Program-made: the position numbers and the translations under genes
Shown here: positions 1-9,587 of the stretch, piece after piece
How the letters are laid out: every line of letters begins with the position of its first letter
Numbering within the stretch: the first letter of the stretch is position 1
Origin: Gammaproteobacteria bacterium
GTDB taxonomy: Bacteria > Pseudomonadota > Gammaproteobacteria > Berkiellales > Berkiellaceae
Direction: 5' to 3'
NCBI GenBank assembly: GCA_016191245.1
Contig: JACPOY010000009.1
Span: 90,488 to 154,487, forward strand
DNA length: 64,000 nt
Notes under the pieces: generated by a model
What the model was told of the DNA's origin: nothing
Database searches by the model: none
What the model saw: only the letters and a program-made list of their open reading frames with translations

Positions 1-717
1 ACACTGCGAAGCCTTACAACTTGGGTATGCTTCCACGACTGCACGTTGTTGTTTGATAGCTTTGCGTACCAATTCTTCCTCCGGTATCCACCCTAAAAAG
101 TGCAATACCACATTCAAAAACTTATCTGTCACATTAGTTAGCTTAGCAAATAATTTTTTTGCTTCATACAAACTACTAGACATATTCACAACAATGCGGA
201 ATCGCGAAACACCATAACTCTTGTGAAGGAGCTTCATTAATGCATAAGAATCAGCGATGGAAGCTGGTTCATCACAAACAACAATAATTATTTCTTGAGA
301 GGCAAGAGCAAATCTCACAACCGAATCAGAGATCCCTGCTGCTGTATCTATAATGAGTGTATCTAATTTTCCCATTAACGAATTAAACGCGTAAATCAGC
401 CCAGCATAGTTTTGTGGTTGCATTTGCACCAAAGATTGGATCCCTGAGCTACCCGGTACAATATTTAATCCAAAAGGCCCCTTGATGACGATATCTTCAA
501 GCGTACATTCATTTTCAATCACATTCGCAATAGTAAATTTTGGTTTTAAACCAAGAACAACATCAACATTCGACAAGCCAAAATCAGCATCAAATAAAAA
601 TACTTCTTTACCCATTTGGGCTAAACTCGCACCCATATTTACAGCCACACTGGTTTTGCCCACTCCCCCTTTGCCACCGCTCACCGCAACAACTTGGATT
701 GGTTTATGATTAACCAT
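1..717 (-). CDS. fleN: Flagellar number regulator FleN/FlhG, MinD-like ATPase (3' end outside window)
   Basis: The reading frame starts at ATG 717 and stays open to the window edge, so about 239 residues are visible and the C-terminus is missing. The N-terminus carries the deviant Walker A motif of the MinD/ParA family (SGGKGGVGKTSVAVN), followed by FLFDADFGLSNVDVVLGL and LDTLIIDTAAGISDSV, the Walker B region. FleN/FlhG limits flagellar number by antagonising FlhF and the master regulator FleQ (known for the family). A clear ribosome site (AAAGGA) lies about 10 bases upstream. It sits directly downstream of flhF, as in polar flagellates. The first residues VNHKPIQVVAV lack an obvious long FleQ-interaction extension. 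Confidence 0.93.
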   Translation of the reverse strand, partial: MVNHKPIQVVAVSGGKGGVGKTSVAVNMGASLAQMGKEVFLFDADFGLSNVDVVLGLKPKFTIANVIENECTLEDIVIKGPFGLNIVPGSSGIQSLVQMQPQNYAGLIYAFNSLMGKLDTLIIDTAAGISDSVVRFALASQEIIIVVCDEPASIADSYALMKLLHKSYGVSRFRIVVNMSSSLYEAKKLFAKLTNVTDKFLNVVLHFLGWIPEEELVRKAIKQQRAVVEAYPSCKASQC

Positions 718-740
718 TACAATACCGTCCTTTTATAATT

Positions 741-2054
741 TTACTTTTTCGTTAGAAATGCATTTGTTAAATAATCATGGAAATAGTTTTTATTGGCGAC
801 AAGGAGTTTTGATGAAAAGCCCTGACTGAAACTCAAATTTCCAAAGCTCAAATGACGTAATGGCACTTGGTTGGATATTAAATAGCTAAGAATTTCTTCC
901 AATGAGTTACATTCATCTAATTTCGTAATGGTTAACCCATTAATTTCTATATTTTTAAAAGCAGTAAAATACCGTTCAATATAACTAAAATTACAATGCG
1001 GAGAAATCACAAAAGTATTATCAATTTCGGCTGAATATTTTTCTAAAAAGCGCATATAGAAATTATTTTCAGCATTATGGAAATCAAATGGTGGGAAATC
1101 AATAAAGATGTGATCTTTCTCAAAAGACTTATGATAAGCTCTTTCTAATTCATCAAGATTTTCAACATAATATGTGGGTACGTTAAAAATACGCTCATAG
1201 ATTTTTGATTCTTCTAAAACTTTAAGATTAGAATTATTGACAAAAATAATTGAAAAGTTATTTTTTAACGGCTTATTTGCAAAATACACCAAAATTTTGG
1301 CTAGTAATAGTGTTTTACCTACCCCACTTGGCCCTATCAAAGTTTTAATTTTTTTAGCTGTTGAAAGTTCTGATTTTGAAAATTTTAACATATCCACAAT
1401 TTGGCTAATAAAAATTTTCCAGGCATTGTCTAAAGAAATATCTGTTGGGATCTGCGCTAAAATATTATTGATCATCATTGATTGAAAACGCTTTTGATAT
1501 AATATTCTAGACATTGATATATGCAAAGAATGTTGGTCATTTTCTTCTGCTTTTGATGCAGGGTGTAATACTTGTGCTTTTAAAAGTTCTTTAATACCCT
1601 CTAATTCGCTTTTCACATCAAAATCTTGATTCGTATTTTCAGATTGTTGGTTTTTCAATAATTCTTTAACACTTTCAAGCTCATTTTTAATAATATCTGT
1701 TACATCATTTTTCAGTGAAACATCGAAACCTTGTTTTGAAGGAGTAGATAAATAAGTACTTGAAAAAACATCTTCTTTTGCCGGTAACTCATCTGACGTT
1801 GGATCAGAAAAGAATGATTCCATGGGCATTTGTTTAGTAACAGGTTTTTTTAATGTTAAATTTGCTAAAGGAGGAATTTGCATAGCGTCGCTATTGACCG
1901 TTTGAGGCTCAAGTATTTCATGTTCAGCGACAGCATAAAGATGAATTTTGCCGTTCAATGACTTTTGAGAGAGTATAATAGCATCTGGCCCAAACTCAGC
2001 CTTTACAAGTTTCAATGCAGAACTGATATTGTTTGCTATGAATTCCTTTGCCAT
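741..2054 (-). CDS. flhF: SRP-type GTPase FlhF with degenerate G motifs
   Basis: FlhF marks the cell pole for flagellum assembly. The 437-residue protein has the family's N-terminal segment (ALKLVKAEFGPDAIIL), a poorly conserved linker (about 50-190) and a C-terminal NG-type domain. The P-loop GPSGVGKT (241-248) and the G4-like TKLDE (377-381) are present. However, the usual DTYRIGA-type motif after the P-loop is replaced by FVNNSNLKVLEES, and the expected DTAGR is replaced by IDFPPFD (318-324). GTP hydrolysis may therefore be weak or lost. A stop codon immediately upstream of ATG 2054 fixes the start, with GGAAGGA as ribosome site. Identity is supported by position between flhA and fleN. Confidence 0.9.
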   Translation of the reverse strand: MAKEFIANNISSALKLVKAEFGPDAIILSQKSLNGKIHLYAVAEHEILEPQTVNSDAMQIPPLANLTLKKPVTKQMPMESFFSDPTSDELPAKEDVFSSTYLSTPSKQGFDVSLKNDVTDIIKNELESVKELLKNQQSENTNQDFDVKSELEGIKELLKAQVLHPASKAEENDQHSLHISMSRILYQKRFQSMMINNILAQIPTDISLDNAWKIFISQIVDMLKFSKSELSTAKKIKTLIGPSGVGKTLLLAKILVYFANKPLKNNFSIIFVNNSNLKVLEESKIYERIFNVPTYYVENLDELERAYHKSFEKDHIFIDFPPFDFHNAENNFYMRFLEKYSAEIDNTFVISPHCNFSYIERYFTAFKNIEINGLTITKLDECNSLEEILSYLISNQVPLRHLSFGNLSFSQGFSSKLLVANKNYFHDYLTNAFLTKK

Positions 2055-2185
2055 TTATCCTTCCCGTTTTCGTTTCGTGCGTTGTTGCCTTCGGGCTCTC
2101 GCAATCCTCATTTAACAATAATTAAACTCCGGTTGCTCAACCCTCGGCGCCTAGCCTGAAACAAAAACGCTTTGGGTAAATTAAT
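2055..2185 (-). promoter_or_regulatory. Hairpin-rich flhA-flhF intergenic leader (possible structured RNA)
   Basis: The 131 bases between flhA and flhF are GC-richer than their surroundings. On the minus strand they hold several self-complementary parts: GGTT/AACC around GAGC, TTTAA/TTAAA around TTATTG, an outer GTTTC that can pair with a later GAAAC, and repeated GAG/GGAG/GAGG purine tracts that look like internal loops. No sigma54 site with correct spacing was found here. It could be a cis-acting RNA leader of flhF or a processing or attenuation element. The function is inferred from the sequence shape only. Confidence 0.35.
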
Positions 2186-4288
2186 CTAAAAACCTAAAGT
2201 TGAAATCACTTTAATTTGCTTTTCATCAGGTATTTCTTTAAACGAAAGTACCGATAAATTTTTTGCAAAATGTCTTAACAACTTCGACAACAGTCTTCTA
2301 ATACTTGGATGGACAAGCAGTATCGCAGGTTGTCCCGTTGTCTCTTGCTTGTTGGCAAACTGTTTTATTGTTTGCTGTATTTTATCCATCAACGCAGGAT
2401 CGACCGCTGCTGTCTCACCATTACCGCTATGCATAGACTGCAGCAAGATCTGTTCCAACTTTGAGTCAATCGTGATAACAGGGACTTCCGGATTAGAACC
2501 ATTTAATTGTTGGACAATTAACCGACCTAAAGCTGATCTCACCATTTCAGTCAGCGCGGCAGGATCTTGACTCTTTTGGGCATACTCTGACAGAGTTTCG
2601 ACGATAGTTTTGCTGTCCCGCAATGGAACATGCTCTTCTAAAAGGTTTTGGAATATTTTAACAATAATCGATAAAGTGATTTTATCAGGCACGAGATCAT
2701 CAACCAGTTTGGGTGAATGTTTCATGAGAATATCTAAGATTTTTTGTGCTTCTTGGTGTCCCAATAGCTGATGAGCATTATCTTGAATAATTTGGCTCAT
2801 GTGAGTGGCAATCACTGTGCTAGAGTCAACCACCGTATATCCCAGTGTTTGAGCTTGTTCTTTGGAAGATTTATTGATCCAATATGCCTCTAAACCAAAA
2901 GCCGGATCTTTTGTTGCAATGCCATCTATTTTGCCAAAAACTTGACCTGAGTTTATTGCCATATCTTTATCTGGGAAAACATCTCCTTCACCCACAACGA
3001 CGCCTAACAAAGATATTCGATAACTGGTAGGTCCTATATTTAAATCGTCTCTTATATGAACAGAAGGGATCAAAAACCCTAGTTCTTGGGATAATTTCTT
3101 TCTCACGCCTTTAATCCGATTTAATAACTCTCCCCCCGTTTTTGATTCCACAAGTGGAATGAGTTTATAACCAACTTCTAAACTCACTTCATCAAGCAAG
3201 GGTACATCATCCCAACTCACTTCTTTAATTTCATTCTCACCTGCTACTTTAACTAAAGCCTTTTCATCAACTGTTTCAGTCCTTTGTGCTTTATTTTTTT
3301 CTTCCGTTTGCAGCTTTTGTAAATAATATGCACCAAATCCCAATAACGCAGATATTCCTAAGAAAACAAGATGAGGCATACCAGGGATAACACCAAGTAC
3401 CCCCAATACCACACTCGCTATTGCCAAGGGCTTGAATTGGAAAAATACCTGGGATTTCACTTGAGTTGATAAGTCTTGAGAAGATGACACTCTTGTCACC
3501 ATAATTGCCGCAGCGGTTGAGAGTAATAATGAGGGAACTTGCGCAACCAGACCATCACCTATGGTTAATAAGCCATATACGCGAAAAGCATCCTCTACAG
3601 TCAAATCATGTTGAACAATACCAATGATAAATCCACCAATAATATTAATCACTAAAATCAAAATACCAGCTATTGCGTCCCCTCTTACAAATTTGCTGGC
3701 ACCATCCATGGAACCATAAAAATCTGCTTCACTGGCAATTTCAATACGTCGAAGCCTTGCTTCATCTTGAGTGATGATGCCAGCATTTAAATCAGCATCA
3801 ATTGACATTTGCTTGCCAGGCATAGAATCTAAAGTAAATCTGGCGCTTACTTCTGAAATTCGACTTGCACCTTTTGTCACAACAATAAAATTGATAATAA
3901 CAAGGATAAGAAACACAACCATCCCTACTGCGTAATTACCACCGATAACGACTTCACCAAATGATTGCACCACCTTACCGGCTGCATCTGTACCAGTATG
4001 TCCTTCTAATAGCACTACACGTGTTGATGCAATATTCAAAGCAAGACGTAATAACGTGGCAAGCAATAAAATCATGGGGAAAATACTAAAGTCTAATGGA
4101 CGCAGTGAATAGGTTCCTGCCAATAATACAAGTAATGCTAATGAAATATTAAATGTAAAAAATATATCTAATAAGAATGGAGGTAATGGTAAAATCATCA
4201 TCCCCAATATTGCCAACACAAATATAGGAATACCAACACCAATATGTGAATACGGTTTTAATTGCTGATAATTTTTTATAAATTCCAT
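2186..4288 (-). CDS. flhA: Flagellar type III export gate protein FlhA
   Basis: FlhA is the large ion-coupled subunit of the flagellar export gate. The 700-residue length is typical. The N-terminal half has about eight hydrophobic segments (from ILGMMILPLPPFLLDIFF onward). The conserved cytoplasmic loop MPGKQMSIDADLNAG, whose Asp is needed for export in characterised FlhA proteins, is intact. From about residue 340 a soluble C-terminal domain follows, the docking platform for export chaperones, including IPSVHIRDD and LSFKEIP near the end. It lies 7 bases downstream of flhB in the fliL-to-flhA run. Confidence 0.97.
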   Translation of the reverse strand: MEFIKNYQQLKPYSHIGVGIPIFVLAILGMMILPLPPFLLDIFFTFNISLALLVLLAGTYSLRPLDFSIFPMILLLATLLRLALNIASTRVVLLEGHTGTDAAGKVVQSFGEVVIGGNYAVGMVVFLILVIINFIVVTKGASRISEVSARFTLDSMPGKQMSIDADLNAGIITQDEARLRRIEIASEADFYGSMDGASKFVRGDAIAGILILVINIIGGFIIGIVQHDLTVEDAFRVYGLLTIGDGLVAQVPSLLLSTAAAIMVTRVSSSQDLSTQVKSQVFFQFKPLAIASVVLGVLGVIPGMPHLVFLGISALLGFGAYYLQKLQTEEKNKAQRTETVDEKALVKVAGENEIKEVSWDDVPLLDEVSLEVGYKLIPLVESKTGGELLNRIKGVRKKLSQELGFLIPSVHIRDDLNIGPTSYRISLLGVVVGEGDVFPDKDMAINSGQVFGKIDGIATKDPAFGLEAYWINKSSKEQAQTLGYTVVDSSTVIATHMSQIIQDNAHQLLGHQEAQKILDILMKHSPKLVDDLVPDKITLSIIVKIFQNLLEEHVPLRDSKTIVETLSEYAQKSQDPAALTEMVRSALGRLIVQQLNGSNPEVPVITIDSKLEQILLQSMHSGNGETAAVDPALMDKIQQTIKQFANKQETTGQPAILLVHPSIRRLLSKLLRHFAKNLSVLSFKEIPDEKQIKVISTLGF

Positions 4289-4295
4289 ATTTTAC

Positions 4296-5423
4296 CTATC
4301 TTAACATGTCATGAGGTATATCTAATTGAGTAGGCAAGGTAGGTTTCTTGGATTTACCCCTACGATACTGTTTCAACTGATAGACATAGGCCAATATTTG
4401 CGCTACGGCGATATAGAGTTTTTGCGGAATTTCATCGCCAATATCCGTATGATAGAAAATAGATCGTGCAAGAGGTGGCATTGACACTGTGGTAATTAAA
4501 TTTTCTTTACCAATTTCTATAATTCTATGCGCCACTAAATCCGCCCCTTTTGCTAATACAATAGGTGCTTTCATTTTGGATTGATCGTATTTTAAGGCGA
4601 CTGCAAAGTGAGTTGGGTTTGTAATAATGACATCAGCATGGGGGATTTCTTCCATCATACGTCTTGAAGCCATTTCTCTTTGCATTCTGCGCAATTTAGA
4701 TTTAACTTCAGGTTTACCTTCGGTTTCTTTATATTCTTCTCTAACCTCATGTTTAGTCATCATTAACTGACGACGATAATCCCATATTTGATAAGGAACA
4801 TCGAAAAAGCAAACAATAATAAGACTTGCTGTTAAGACAAAGAATGAATAGACCATAATTCTAACGGATTCGATGATGCCAGGCAGTAAATCTAATTGTG
4901 CGATAGTTAAAATGTCTTTAAAAAATAAACAATATACTGAAATCCCAGCGCAAATTACCAACACGACTTTCAAAACAGATTTAAACAATTCCATTAGACT
5001 TTTGATTGAAAATATTTTCATTAATCCTTTTATAGGATCTAACCTTTCGAATTTAGGTGCTACATTACCGAATGAAAAAGACCATCCCCCTATTAATAGT
5101 ACTCCTACGATACTTGCAATTAGAATTAACAACATTATAGGGAGCAAAACCGTGAATCCATCTTGTAAACCTCTTTTTAGGTTTTCAAGCATGAAATCAT
5201 TATTTCGTAAGGAATATCCATCAAAAACAAAAAAATGATGGAAAATATTATACATTCTTGTACAGATTAATTTTCCAAAAATTAAAAATGCAACACATCC
5301 AAACAATAAAACAACCAATGAATTAAAATCTTTAGAACGGGCTACTAGTCCACGCTCTTTGGATTCTTTTTCTTTCTTGGGAGTCGCCTGTTCTGTGCGA
5401 TCTTGTGTGTCATCATCTAACAT
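4296..5423 (-). CDS. flhB: Flagellar export switch protein FlhB
   Basis: FlhB controls the switch from rod/hook to filament export. The 375-residue protein begins with the family signature DRTEQATPKKEKESKERG, then four membrane segments, then the cytoplasmic domain with the autocleavage motif NPTH at residues 269-272 (VIITNPTHFAVALKY). In well-studied FlhB proteins cleavage occurs between Asn and Pro. The C-terminus is basic. The gene follows fliR by 5 bases, in the same order as in Pseudomonas and Shewanella. Confidence 0.97.
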   Translation of the reverse strand: MLDDDTQDRTEQATPKKEKESKERGLVARSKDFNSLVVLLFGCVAFLIFGKLICTRMYNIFHHFFVFDGYSLRNNDFMLENLKRGLQDGFTVLLPIMLLILIASIVGVLLIGGWSFSFGNVAPKFERLDPIKGLMKIFSIKSLMELFKSVLKVVLVICAGISVYCLFFKDILTIAQLDLLPGIIESVRIMVYSFFVLTASLIIVCFFDVPYQIWDYRRQLMMTKHEVREEYKETEGKPEVKSKLRRMQREMASRRMMEEIPHADVIITNPTHFAVALKYDQSKMKAPIVLAKGADLVAHRIIEIGKENLITTVSMPPLARSIFYHTDIGDEIPQKLYIAVAQILAYVYQLKQYRRGKSKKPTLPTQLDIPHDMLR

Positions 5424-5428
5424 GTCGC

Positions 5429-6208
5429 CTACCCCACCGCTTGAAATAAAGTAGTATGGACATTTTCAGTTAGTTCTTGAAATAAAGGCAGCACAAAAGC
5501 CAACGTTATCCAGATTAAAGCAATTCCAAGAACCATTGATATTGAAAATCCTATTGTAAAAAGATTAAATTGTGGGGCTGCTTTTGTCATCACGCCAAAA
5601 GCGACGTTAGTTACCAATAAAGCAACAATAGCTGGTAACGCTATTTTAAGCCCATAGGAAAACATCACTGAACCCAATTGCAAAATATCAGTATATGAAA
5701 ATGACTTAAAATCAAATGAATTCGCGGGAATGACGTTAAAACTTTCGATTAAGGCACTCACAACATAAAGATGACCATTCATTGCAAGGTATAATAGTGT
5801 CGCCATCATCATGTAAAATTGACTCACAGCTGGTACTGAAACACCATTTTGTGGGTCCACCAATTGCGCAAAACCCAACCCCATCTGCATCGCAATGATT
5901 TGACCGGCAATTACAAATGCTTGAAAAATGGTATGAATAATAAGTCCAAATAAAACACCAATGATAATTTGATAGATAATCATCAAAACCAGAGACAACA
6001 TAGATATATCGCTCAAACTAATTTCAATATTTTTACTTACATTAACAACAACGAGTGTTAACGCAAAACTTAAGATTAATTTAACTTTCGCTGGCACCAA
6101 TTGGGTTCCAATGATTGGCAATGCCATAATCATGGCTGACACTCTGATGAAAGGCATCATCATGTTAAAAACAAACTGTGGTAAATCATTTGGCAGATTT
6201 ATCATCAT
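5429..6208 (-). CDS. fliR: Flagellar export gate protein FliR
   Basis: FliR forms the export gate core with FliP and FliQ. The 259-residue, highly hydrophobic protein has the expected N-terminal pattern (PFIRVSAMIMALPIIG) and a conserved central segment GLGFAQLVDPQNGVSVPAVS, typical of FliR. Its stop and start overlap fliQ by one base, implying translational coupling. The first Met-Met pair makes the exact start uncertain by one codon. Confidence 0.95.
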   Translation of the reverse strand: MMINLPNDLPQFVFNMMMPFIRVSAMIMALPIIGTQLVPAKVKLILSFALTLVVVNVSKNIEISLSDISMLSLVLMIIYQIIIGVLFGLIIHTIFQAFVIAGQIIAMQMGLGFAQLVDPQNGVSVPAVSQFYMMMATLLYLAMNGHLYVVSALIESFNVIPANSFDFKSFSYTDILQLGSVMFSYGLKIALPAIVALLVTNVAFGVMTKAAPQFNLFTIGFSISMVLGIALIWITLAFVLPLFQELTENVHTTLFQAVG

Positions 6209-6477
6209 TAACCAATCATTGTGGGAATAGATTCAAAAATACTATTTGTAAAATCTGTTAATACTCTTATCACCCAGGGAGAAGACACCATCACCGTGAT
6301 AAAGGTAGCGATAAGTCTTGGCACAAAACTTAATGATTGTTCATTGATTTGGGTAGCTGCTTGAAAAATACTAATAAAAACACCGACAATCAAGCTAGGT
6401 AAGATTAAAACGCTCACAAGCATGAGTAAAACTAGTATTGACTGTCTCATTAAATCGATAACAATTTCGGGAGTCAT
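6208..6477 (-). CDS. fliQ: Flagellar export gate protein FliQ
   Basis: An 89-residue protein with two hydrophobic segments separated by a short polar hairpin, FQAATQINEQSLSFVPR, the conserved FliQ loop. It is one of the three export gate core proteins. It starts 3 bases after the fliP stop and abuts fliR. Its size and motif are as expected for the family. Confidence 0.95.
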   Translation of the reverse strand: MTPEIVIDLMRQSILVLLMLVSVLILPSLIVGVFISIFQAATQINEQSLSFVPRLIATFITVMVSSPWVIRVLTDFTNSIFESIPTMIG

Positions 6478-6480
6478 GTT

Positions 6481-7227
6481 TCACCCTATTTGTGTAAAAC
6501 TGGAGGCAAGTGTGCCTAAAATTAAATTCCAACCATCAACCAAAACGAACAACATAATTTTAAATGGTAATGAAATAATGAGTGGAGAAAGCATCATCAT
6601 ACCCATAGACATTAATACGCTTGCCACAACCAAATCGATAATAAGAAATGGAATAAAAATAATAAAGCCTATTTGAAAAGCCGTTTTTAACTCTGAGGTT
6701 ATAAAAGATGATATTAAAATAGCTAAGGGGATATGTTCAGCATCTTTGCTTTCAATTTGTTGTCCTGATAATTCAACAAATAATTCTAAATCTTCTGTTC
6801 TCGTTTGACTATACATAAATTGCTTGACTGGGATAGATGCTTTTTCAAGCGCTGTTTCTTGAGAAATTTTATTTTCAGTGTAAGGCTTAATCGCATTTTC
6901 CTGAATTTCATTATAGACTGGCGTCATAATAAACATACTCAGAAAAAGCGATAACCCAATAATGATTTGATTACTAGGCGTTTGAGGCATTCCAAGTGCT
7001 TGTCTTAATATAGACAAAACAATAATCACTCTTGTAAAGGAAGTCATCATCAATACGATAGCTGGCAACAAAGTCAGCGCAGTCATAATGGCTATGAGTT
7101 GCACATTGATGGAGTATTTTTGTGATCCATTAGCATTTGAGGTTATCTGAAATGCATCCAGATTAAGATCACCAGCAAAACACAAGGCTGGAAGTGATAA
7201 TATCAATAAGACAAAAAGTTTTTTCAC
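6481..7227 (-). CDS. fliP: Flagellar export gate protein FliP
   Basis: FliP is the founding subunit of the export gate. The 248-residue precursor has a cleavable signal peptide ([20 protein letters not shown]), as usual for FliP. It also has the family motifs [19 protein letters not shown] and [19 protein letters not shown]. Its start overlaps the fliO stop (ATGA), which indicates coupled translation. Confidence 0.97.
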   Translation of the reverse strand: MKKLFVLLILSLPALCFAGDLNLDAFQITSNANGSQKYSINVQLIAIMTALTLLPAIVLMMTSFTRVIIVLSILRQALGMPQTPSNQIIIGLSLFLSMFIMTPVYNEIQENAIKPYTENKISQETALEKASIPVKQFMYSQTRTEDLELFVELSGQQIESKDAEHIPLAILISSFITSELKTAFQIGFIIFIPFLIIDLVVASVLMSMGMMMLSPLIISLPFKIMLFVLVDGWNLILGTLASSFTQIG

Positions 7228-7502
7228 TTTAGTTGCTCTTTGGGGTTGCTTTGTTCATTTGTAAACACATATAACGTTTGAATTTGTGAGTCAGTTACCC
7301 CAACTAAAATTTTGGCATGATATGCTTCAATCAATACCACTTTACTTTTATTGCCTAAATTAGCACCACCTAATACTTGCAGTGCACCAGGGATCTGAGG
7401 AATTATTTTTTTAAAATGCTTGAGCAAAAACGCTAATGCGAATATAAATAGCAATGTTAAACATAACATCAGTGAAACATTGGTCAGCGTTGATATATTC
7501 AA
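7224..7502 (-). CDS. fliO: Flagellar biosynthesis protein FliO (TTG start proposed)
   Basis: FliO is a small membrane protein that helps assemble the FliP ring. The longest frame would start at 7556, inside fliN, without a ribosome site. A TTG at 7502 is preceded by AAGGGG with 7-base spacing and leaves a 13-base gap after fliN, so I prefer it. It gives about 92 residues: one N-terminal membrane helix ([16 protein letters not shown]) followed by a basic region and a small soluble domain ([18 protein letters not shown]), the usual FliO layout. The product is inferred from layout and position. Confidence 0.85.
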   Translation of the reverse strand: MNISTLTNVSLMLCLTLLFIFALAFLLKHFKKIIPQIPGALQVLGGANLGNKSKVVLIEAYHAKILVGVTDSQIQTLYVFTNEQSNPKEQLK

Positions 7503-7515
7503 AACATTTCCCCTT

Positions 7516-7884
7516 TTATTTAATCTTTTCCATCCGCTCAGAAGCACTGATAACATCAGTTAAACGAATACCAAATTTATCATTAACAACCACTACTTCA
7601 GCATGTGCCACCAAAGTACCATTGACAAGCACATCCAAAGGTTCGCCAGCACTTCTATCCAATTCAACAACCGAACCTTGATTCAGCTGTAATAGATTTC
7701 GAATACTAATTGATGTACGACCTACTTCAAGTGAAATAGATACCGGAATATCCATAATGACTTCTAAATCATTATTGCCAGTAAATATGTTTTTCTTATT
7801 ATCTCTATTTAATTCAGAAAAATGCGCCGGCTCTGGCTTCGCATTTGCCGCAGGATTATTTTCTGTTGGTTGTTCAGGTTCCAT
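7516..7884 (-). CDS. fliN: Flagellar motor switch protein FliN
   Basis: FliN forms most of the C-ring and binds export cargo complexes. The 122-residue protein has a charged, Pro/Ala-rich N-terminus and the SpoA domain: VIMDIPVSISLEVGRTSISI, LLQLNQGSVVELDRSAGEPLDV and the C-terminal FGIRLTDVIS. It starts 2 bases after the fliM stop. Confidence 0.97.
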   Translation of the reverse strand: MEPEQPTENNPAANAKPEPAHFSELNRDNKKNIFTGNNDLEVIMDIPVSISLEVGRTSISIRNLLQLNQGSVVELDRSAGEPLDVLVNGTLVAHAEVVVVNDKFGIRLTDVISASERMEKIK

Positions 7885-7886
7885 AT

Positions 7887-8855
7887 TTACCTCTTAGCTT
7901 TCTTTAATTTATCAATAATTTTAATAGCGTACTTTCCTTCAAAAGTACCAAAACTTGCAGTAAACATAGGAATATCATTCACTTTTAAAAAAATTTCTTC
8001 TGGGATCTCAATATCAATGATATCGCCATTTTTAAATCTCATTACTTCTTTAAGAGAGATTTTCTTTTGTGTGAGAATACAACACGCCTCAACTTCTGCT
8101 TCCATAATTTCTTCTCGAATTCGTTGTACCCACTTCTCATCGCTTACCCCTTTTTCTTGCCTAATGCCTGCATTTAAAAGTTCACGAAGGGGCTCTATCA
8201 TGGAGTAAGGTAAGCAAATATGGAAATCTCCTCCGCCACCATCTAACTCAATCCTAAATTTTGAAATAATAATCAGCTCTGACAAATTCAATACGTTAGC
8301 CATTGCAGGATTGGCTTCTAATCCTTTATACTCGAATTGAAGATCAAGAACTGAGCTCCAAGCATCTTTTAAATCTTTAAAAAACACTTCTATCATCATT
8401 TTAATTATTCTATTTTCAGTGTCTGTAAATTCTCTGGATTCATTTTTCGATTGAACTTTGCCTTCCCCACCAAAAAAGTTTTCTACAACGGTAAAGACTA
8501 GTTTTGAGTCAGCGACAAATAGTGCTAAACCGTTTAAGGGCTGTATTTTTACCATATTGATGCTAGTGGGGATATGAAGACTTGTTACATATTCTTCAAA
8601 TTTTATTATTTTTAGGCCCATCATGATGATTTCAACATTTCTTTTTAAGAAGGTGCCTAAACTTGCTTTTATATTTCTACCAAATCTTTCATTAATAAGA
8701 CCAAGCGTTGCAACACGTCCATAAATACTTTTATTATTATTGGCTAAGTCAAAATTGCGAGGAACCGCTGTACTTTGGATTACGCTCGAGTCTTCATTCT
8801 CTTGATTTTTGCTCAAGAGTGAGTCGATTTCATCTTGATTTAGAGTTTGCGTCAT
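7887..8855 (-). CDS. fliM: Flagellar motor switch protein FliM
   Basis: FliM couples the chemotaxis signal to rotor direction. The 322-residue protein starts with the CheY-P binding peptide (LNQDEIDSLLSK) and contains the middle CheC-like domain (GRVATLGLINERFGRN to HICLPYSMIEPLRE) and a C-terminal SpoA domain. The intact N-terminal peptide implies that a CheY is encoded elsewhere, since no chemotaxis gene is in this window. Confidence 0.97.
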   Translation of the reverse strand: MTQTLNQDEIDSLLSKNQENEDSSVIQSTAVPRNFDLANNNKSIYGRVATLGLINERFGRNIKASLGTFLKRNVEIIMMGLKIIKFEEYVTSLHIPTSINMVKIQPLNGLALFVADSKLVFTVVENFFGGEGKVQSKNESREFTDTENRIIKMMIEVFFKDLKDAWSSVLDLQFEYKGLEANPAMANVLNLSELIIISKFRIELDGGGGDFHICLPYSMIEPLRELLNAGIRQEKGVSDEKWVQRIREEIMEAEVEACCILTQKKISLKEVMRFKNGDIIDIEIPEEIFLKVNDIPMFTASFGTFEGKYAIKIIDKLKKAKR

Positions 8856-8864
8856 ATGTTCAAC

Positions 8865-9482
8865 TTATTGAGAAACAAAGTTTGTGAATAATACTTGCTC
8901 AATAACAGGCTCTCCTGTATTTTGCTTCATCACTTTTTGAACAATTTCGAGCGCTTTCTTTCTTAATTCTTCTTTTCCTTCGACTGTTACAAGATCATCG
9001 TATTTCTGTGTACTGAACAATGTTATTAAATCATTACGTATTAATGGTGCATAGGCTTCTACATTTTCTATTCCTGCTGAATTGCGGGTCATCAATTCAA
9101 CATCAACTTGAAGAAATCTTGATTTATCAACCCCCGGAATGTTTACAACAATGGAGGGTTTTAGTTTGTAATATTGAGGTTTTAAAACAGCTTTATTACT
9201 TTTAACACCTGAATCACTTACTTTCTCCGCTTTAGGAGCTTCAGCTTTCTCTGTTTCTTTACTAGCAACATGCTCTTTAGCACTATCCGCTACGTTTTTA
9301 GAAGCCTCAACAACTTCTGCTTGTGGAGTCGATGCTGGTGCTTGCATTTTCATGATCATATAAAAGGAAGCTATCATTGCGACACATAGTAAAGACATAA
9401 AAAGGATAAGCCCTATCATCAGCTTATTTACTTTCGGTTTACTTTTACCATCTTCATCTGGATGTTCATTTCTATCTGGCAT
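8865..9482 (-). CDS. fliL: Flagellar basal body-associated protein FliL
   Basis: FliL surrounds the stator and supports torque. The 205-residue protein has a polar N-terminus, a single membrane helix (LMIGLILFMSLLCVAMIASF), a low-complexity Ala/Glu/Lys linker (about 55-100) and the periplasmic domain (KPSIVVNIPGVDKSRFLQVD, ending VLFTNFVSQ). It is the first gene after a strong sigma54 site and has ribosome site AAAGGGGG, so it probably heads the fliLMNOPQR-flhBA transcript. Confidence 0.95.
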   Translation of the reverse strand: MPDRNEHPDEDGKSKPKVNKLMIGLILFMSLLCVAMIASFYMIMKMQAPASTPQAEVVEASKNVADSAKEHVASKETEKAEAPKAEKVSDSGVKSNKAVLKPQYYKLKPSIVVNIPGVDKSRFLQVDVELMTRNSAGIENVEAYAPLIRNDLITLFSTQKYDDLVTVEGKEELRKKALEIVQKVMKQNTGEPVIEQVLFTNFVSQ

Positions 9483-9508
9483 GATCTATTCCCCCTTTGA
9501 GCAATCAT

Positions 9509-9524
9509 TGCAAAAGGTATACCA
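9509..9524 (-). promoter_or_regulatory. Sigma54 -24/-12 promoter of fliL operon
   Basis: The minus strand reads TGGTAT-ACCTT-TTGCA, matching the sigma54 consensus TGGCAC-N5-TTGCA with exact GG-to-GC spacing. Transcription would begin around 9498, some 16 bases before fliL ATG 9482. FleQ- or FleR-type activators encoded in the window are the likely drivers. Confidence 0.75.
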
Positions 9525-9587
9525 AATAAAAATCCTTTTAATTCATAGTGTTAATGAAAATAGCCTGTCAAATAATTGACAAATTAT

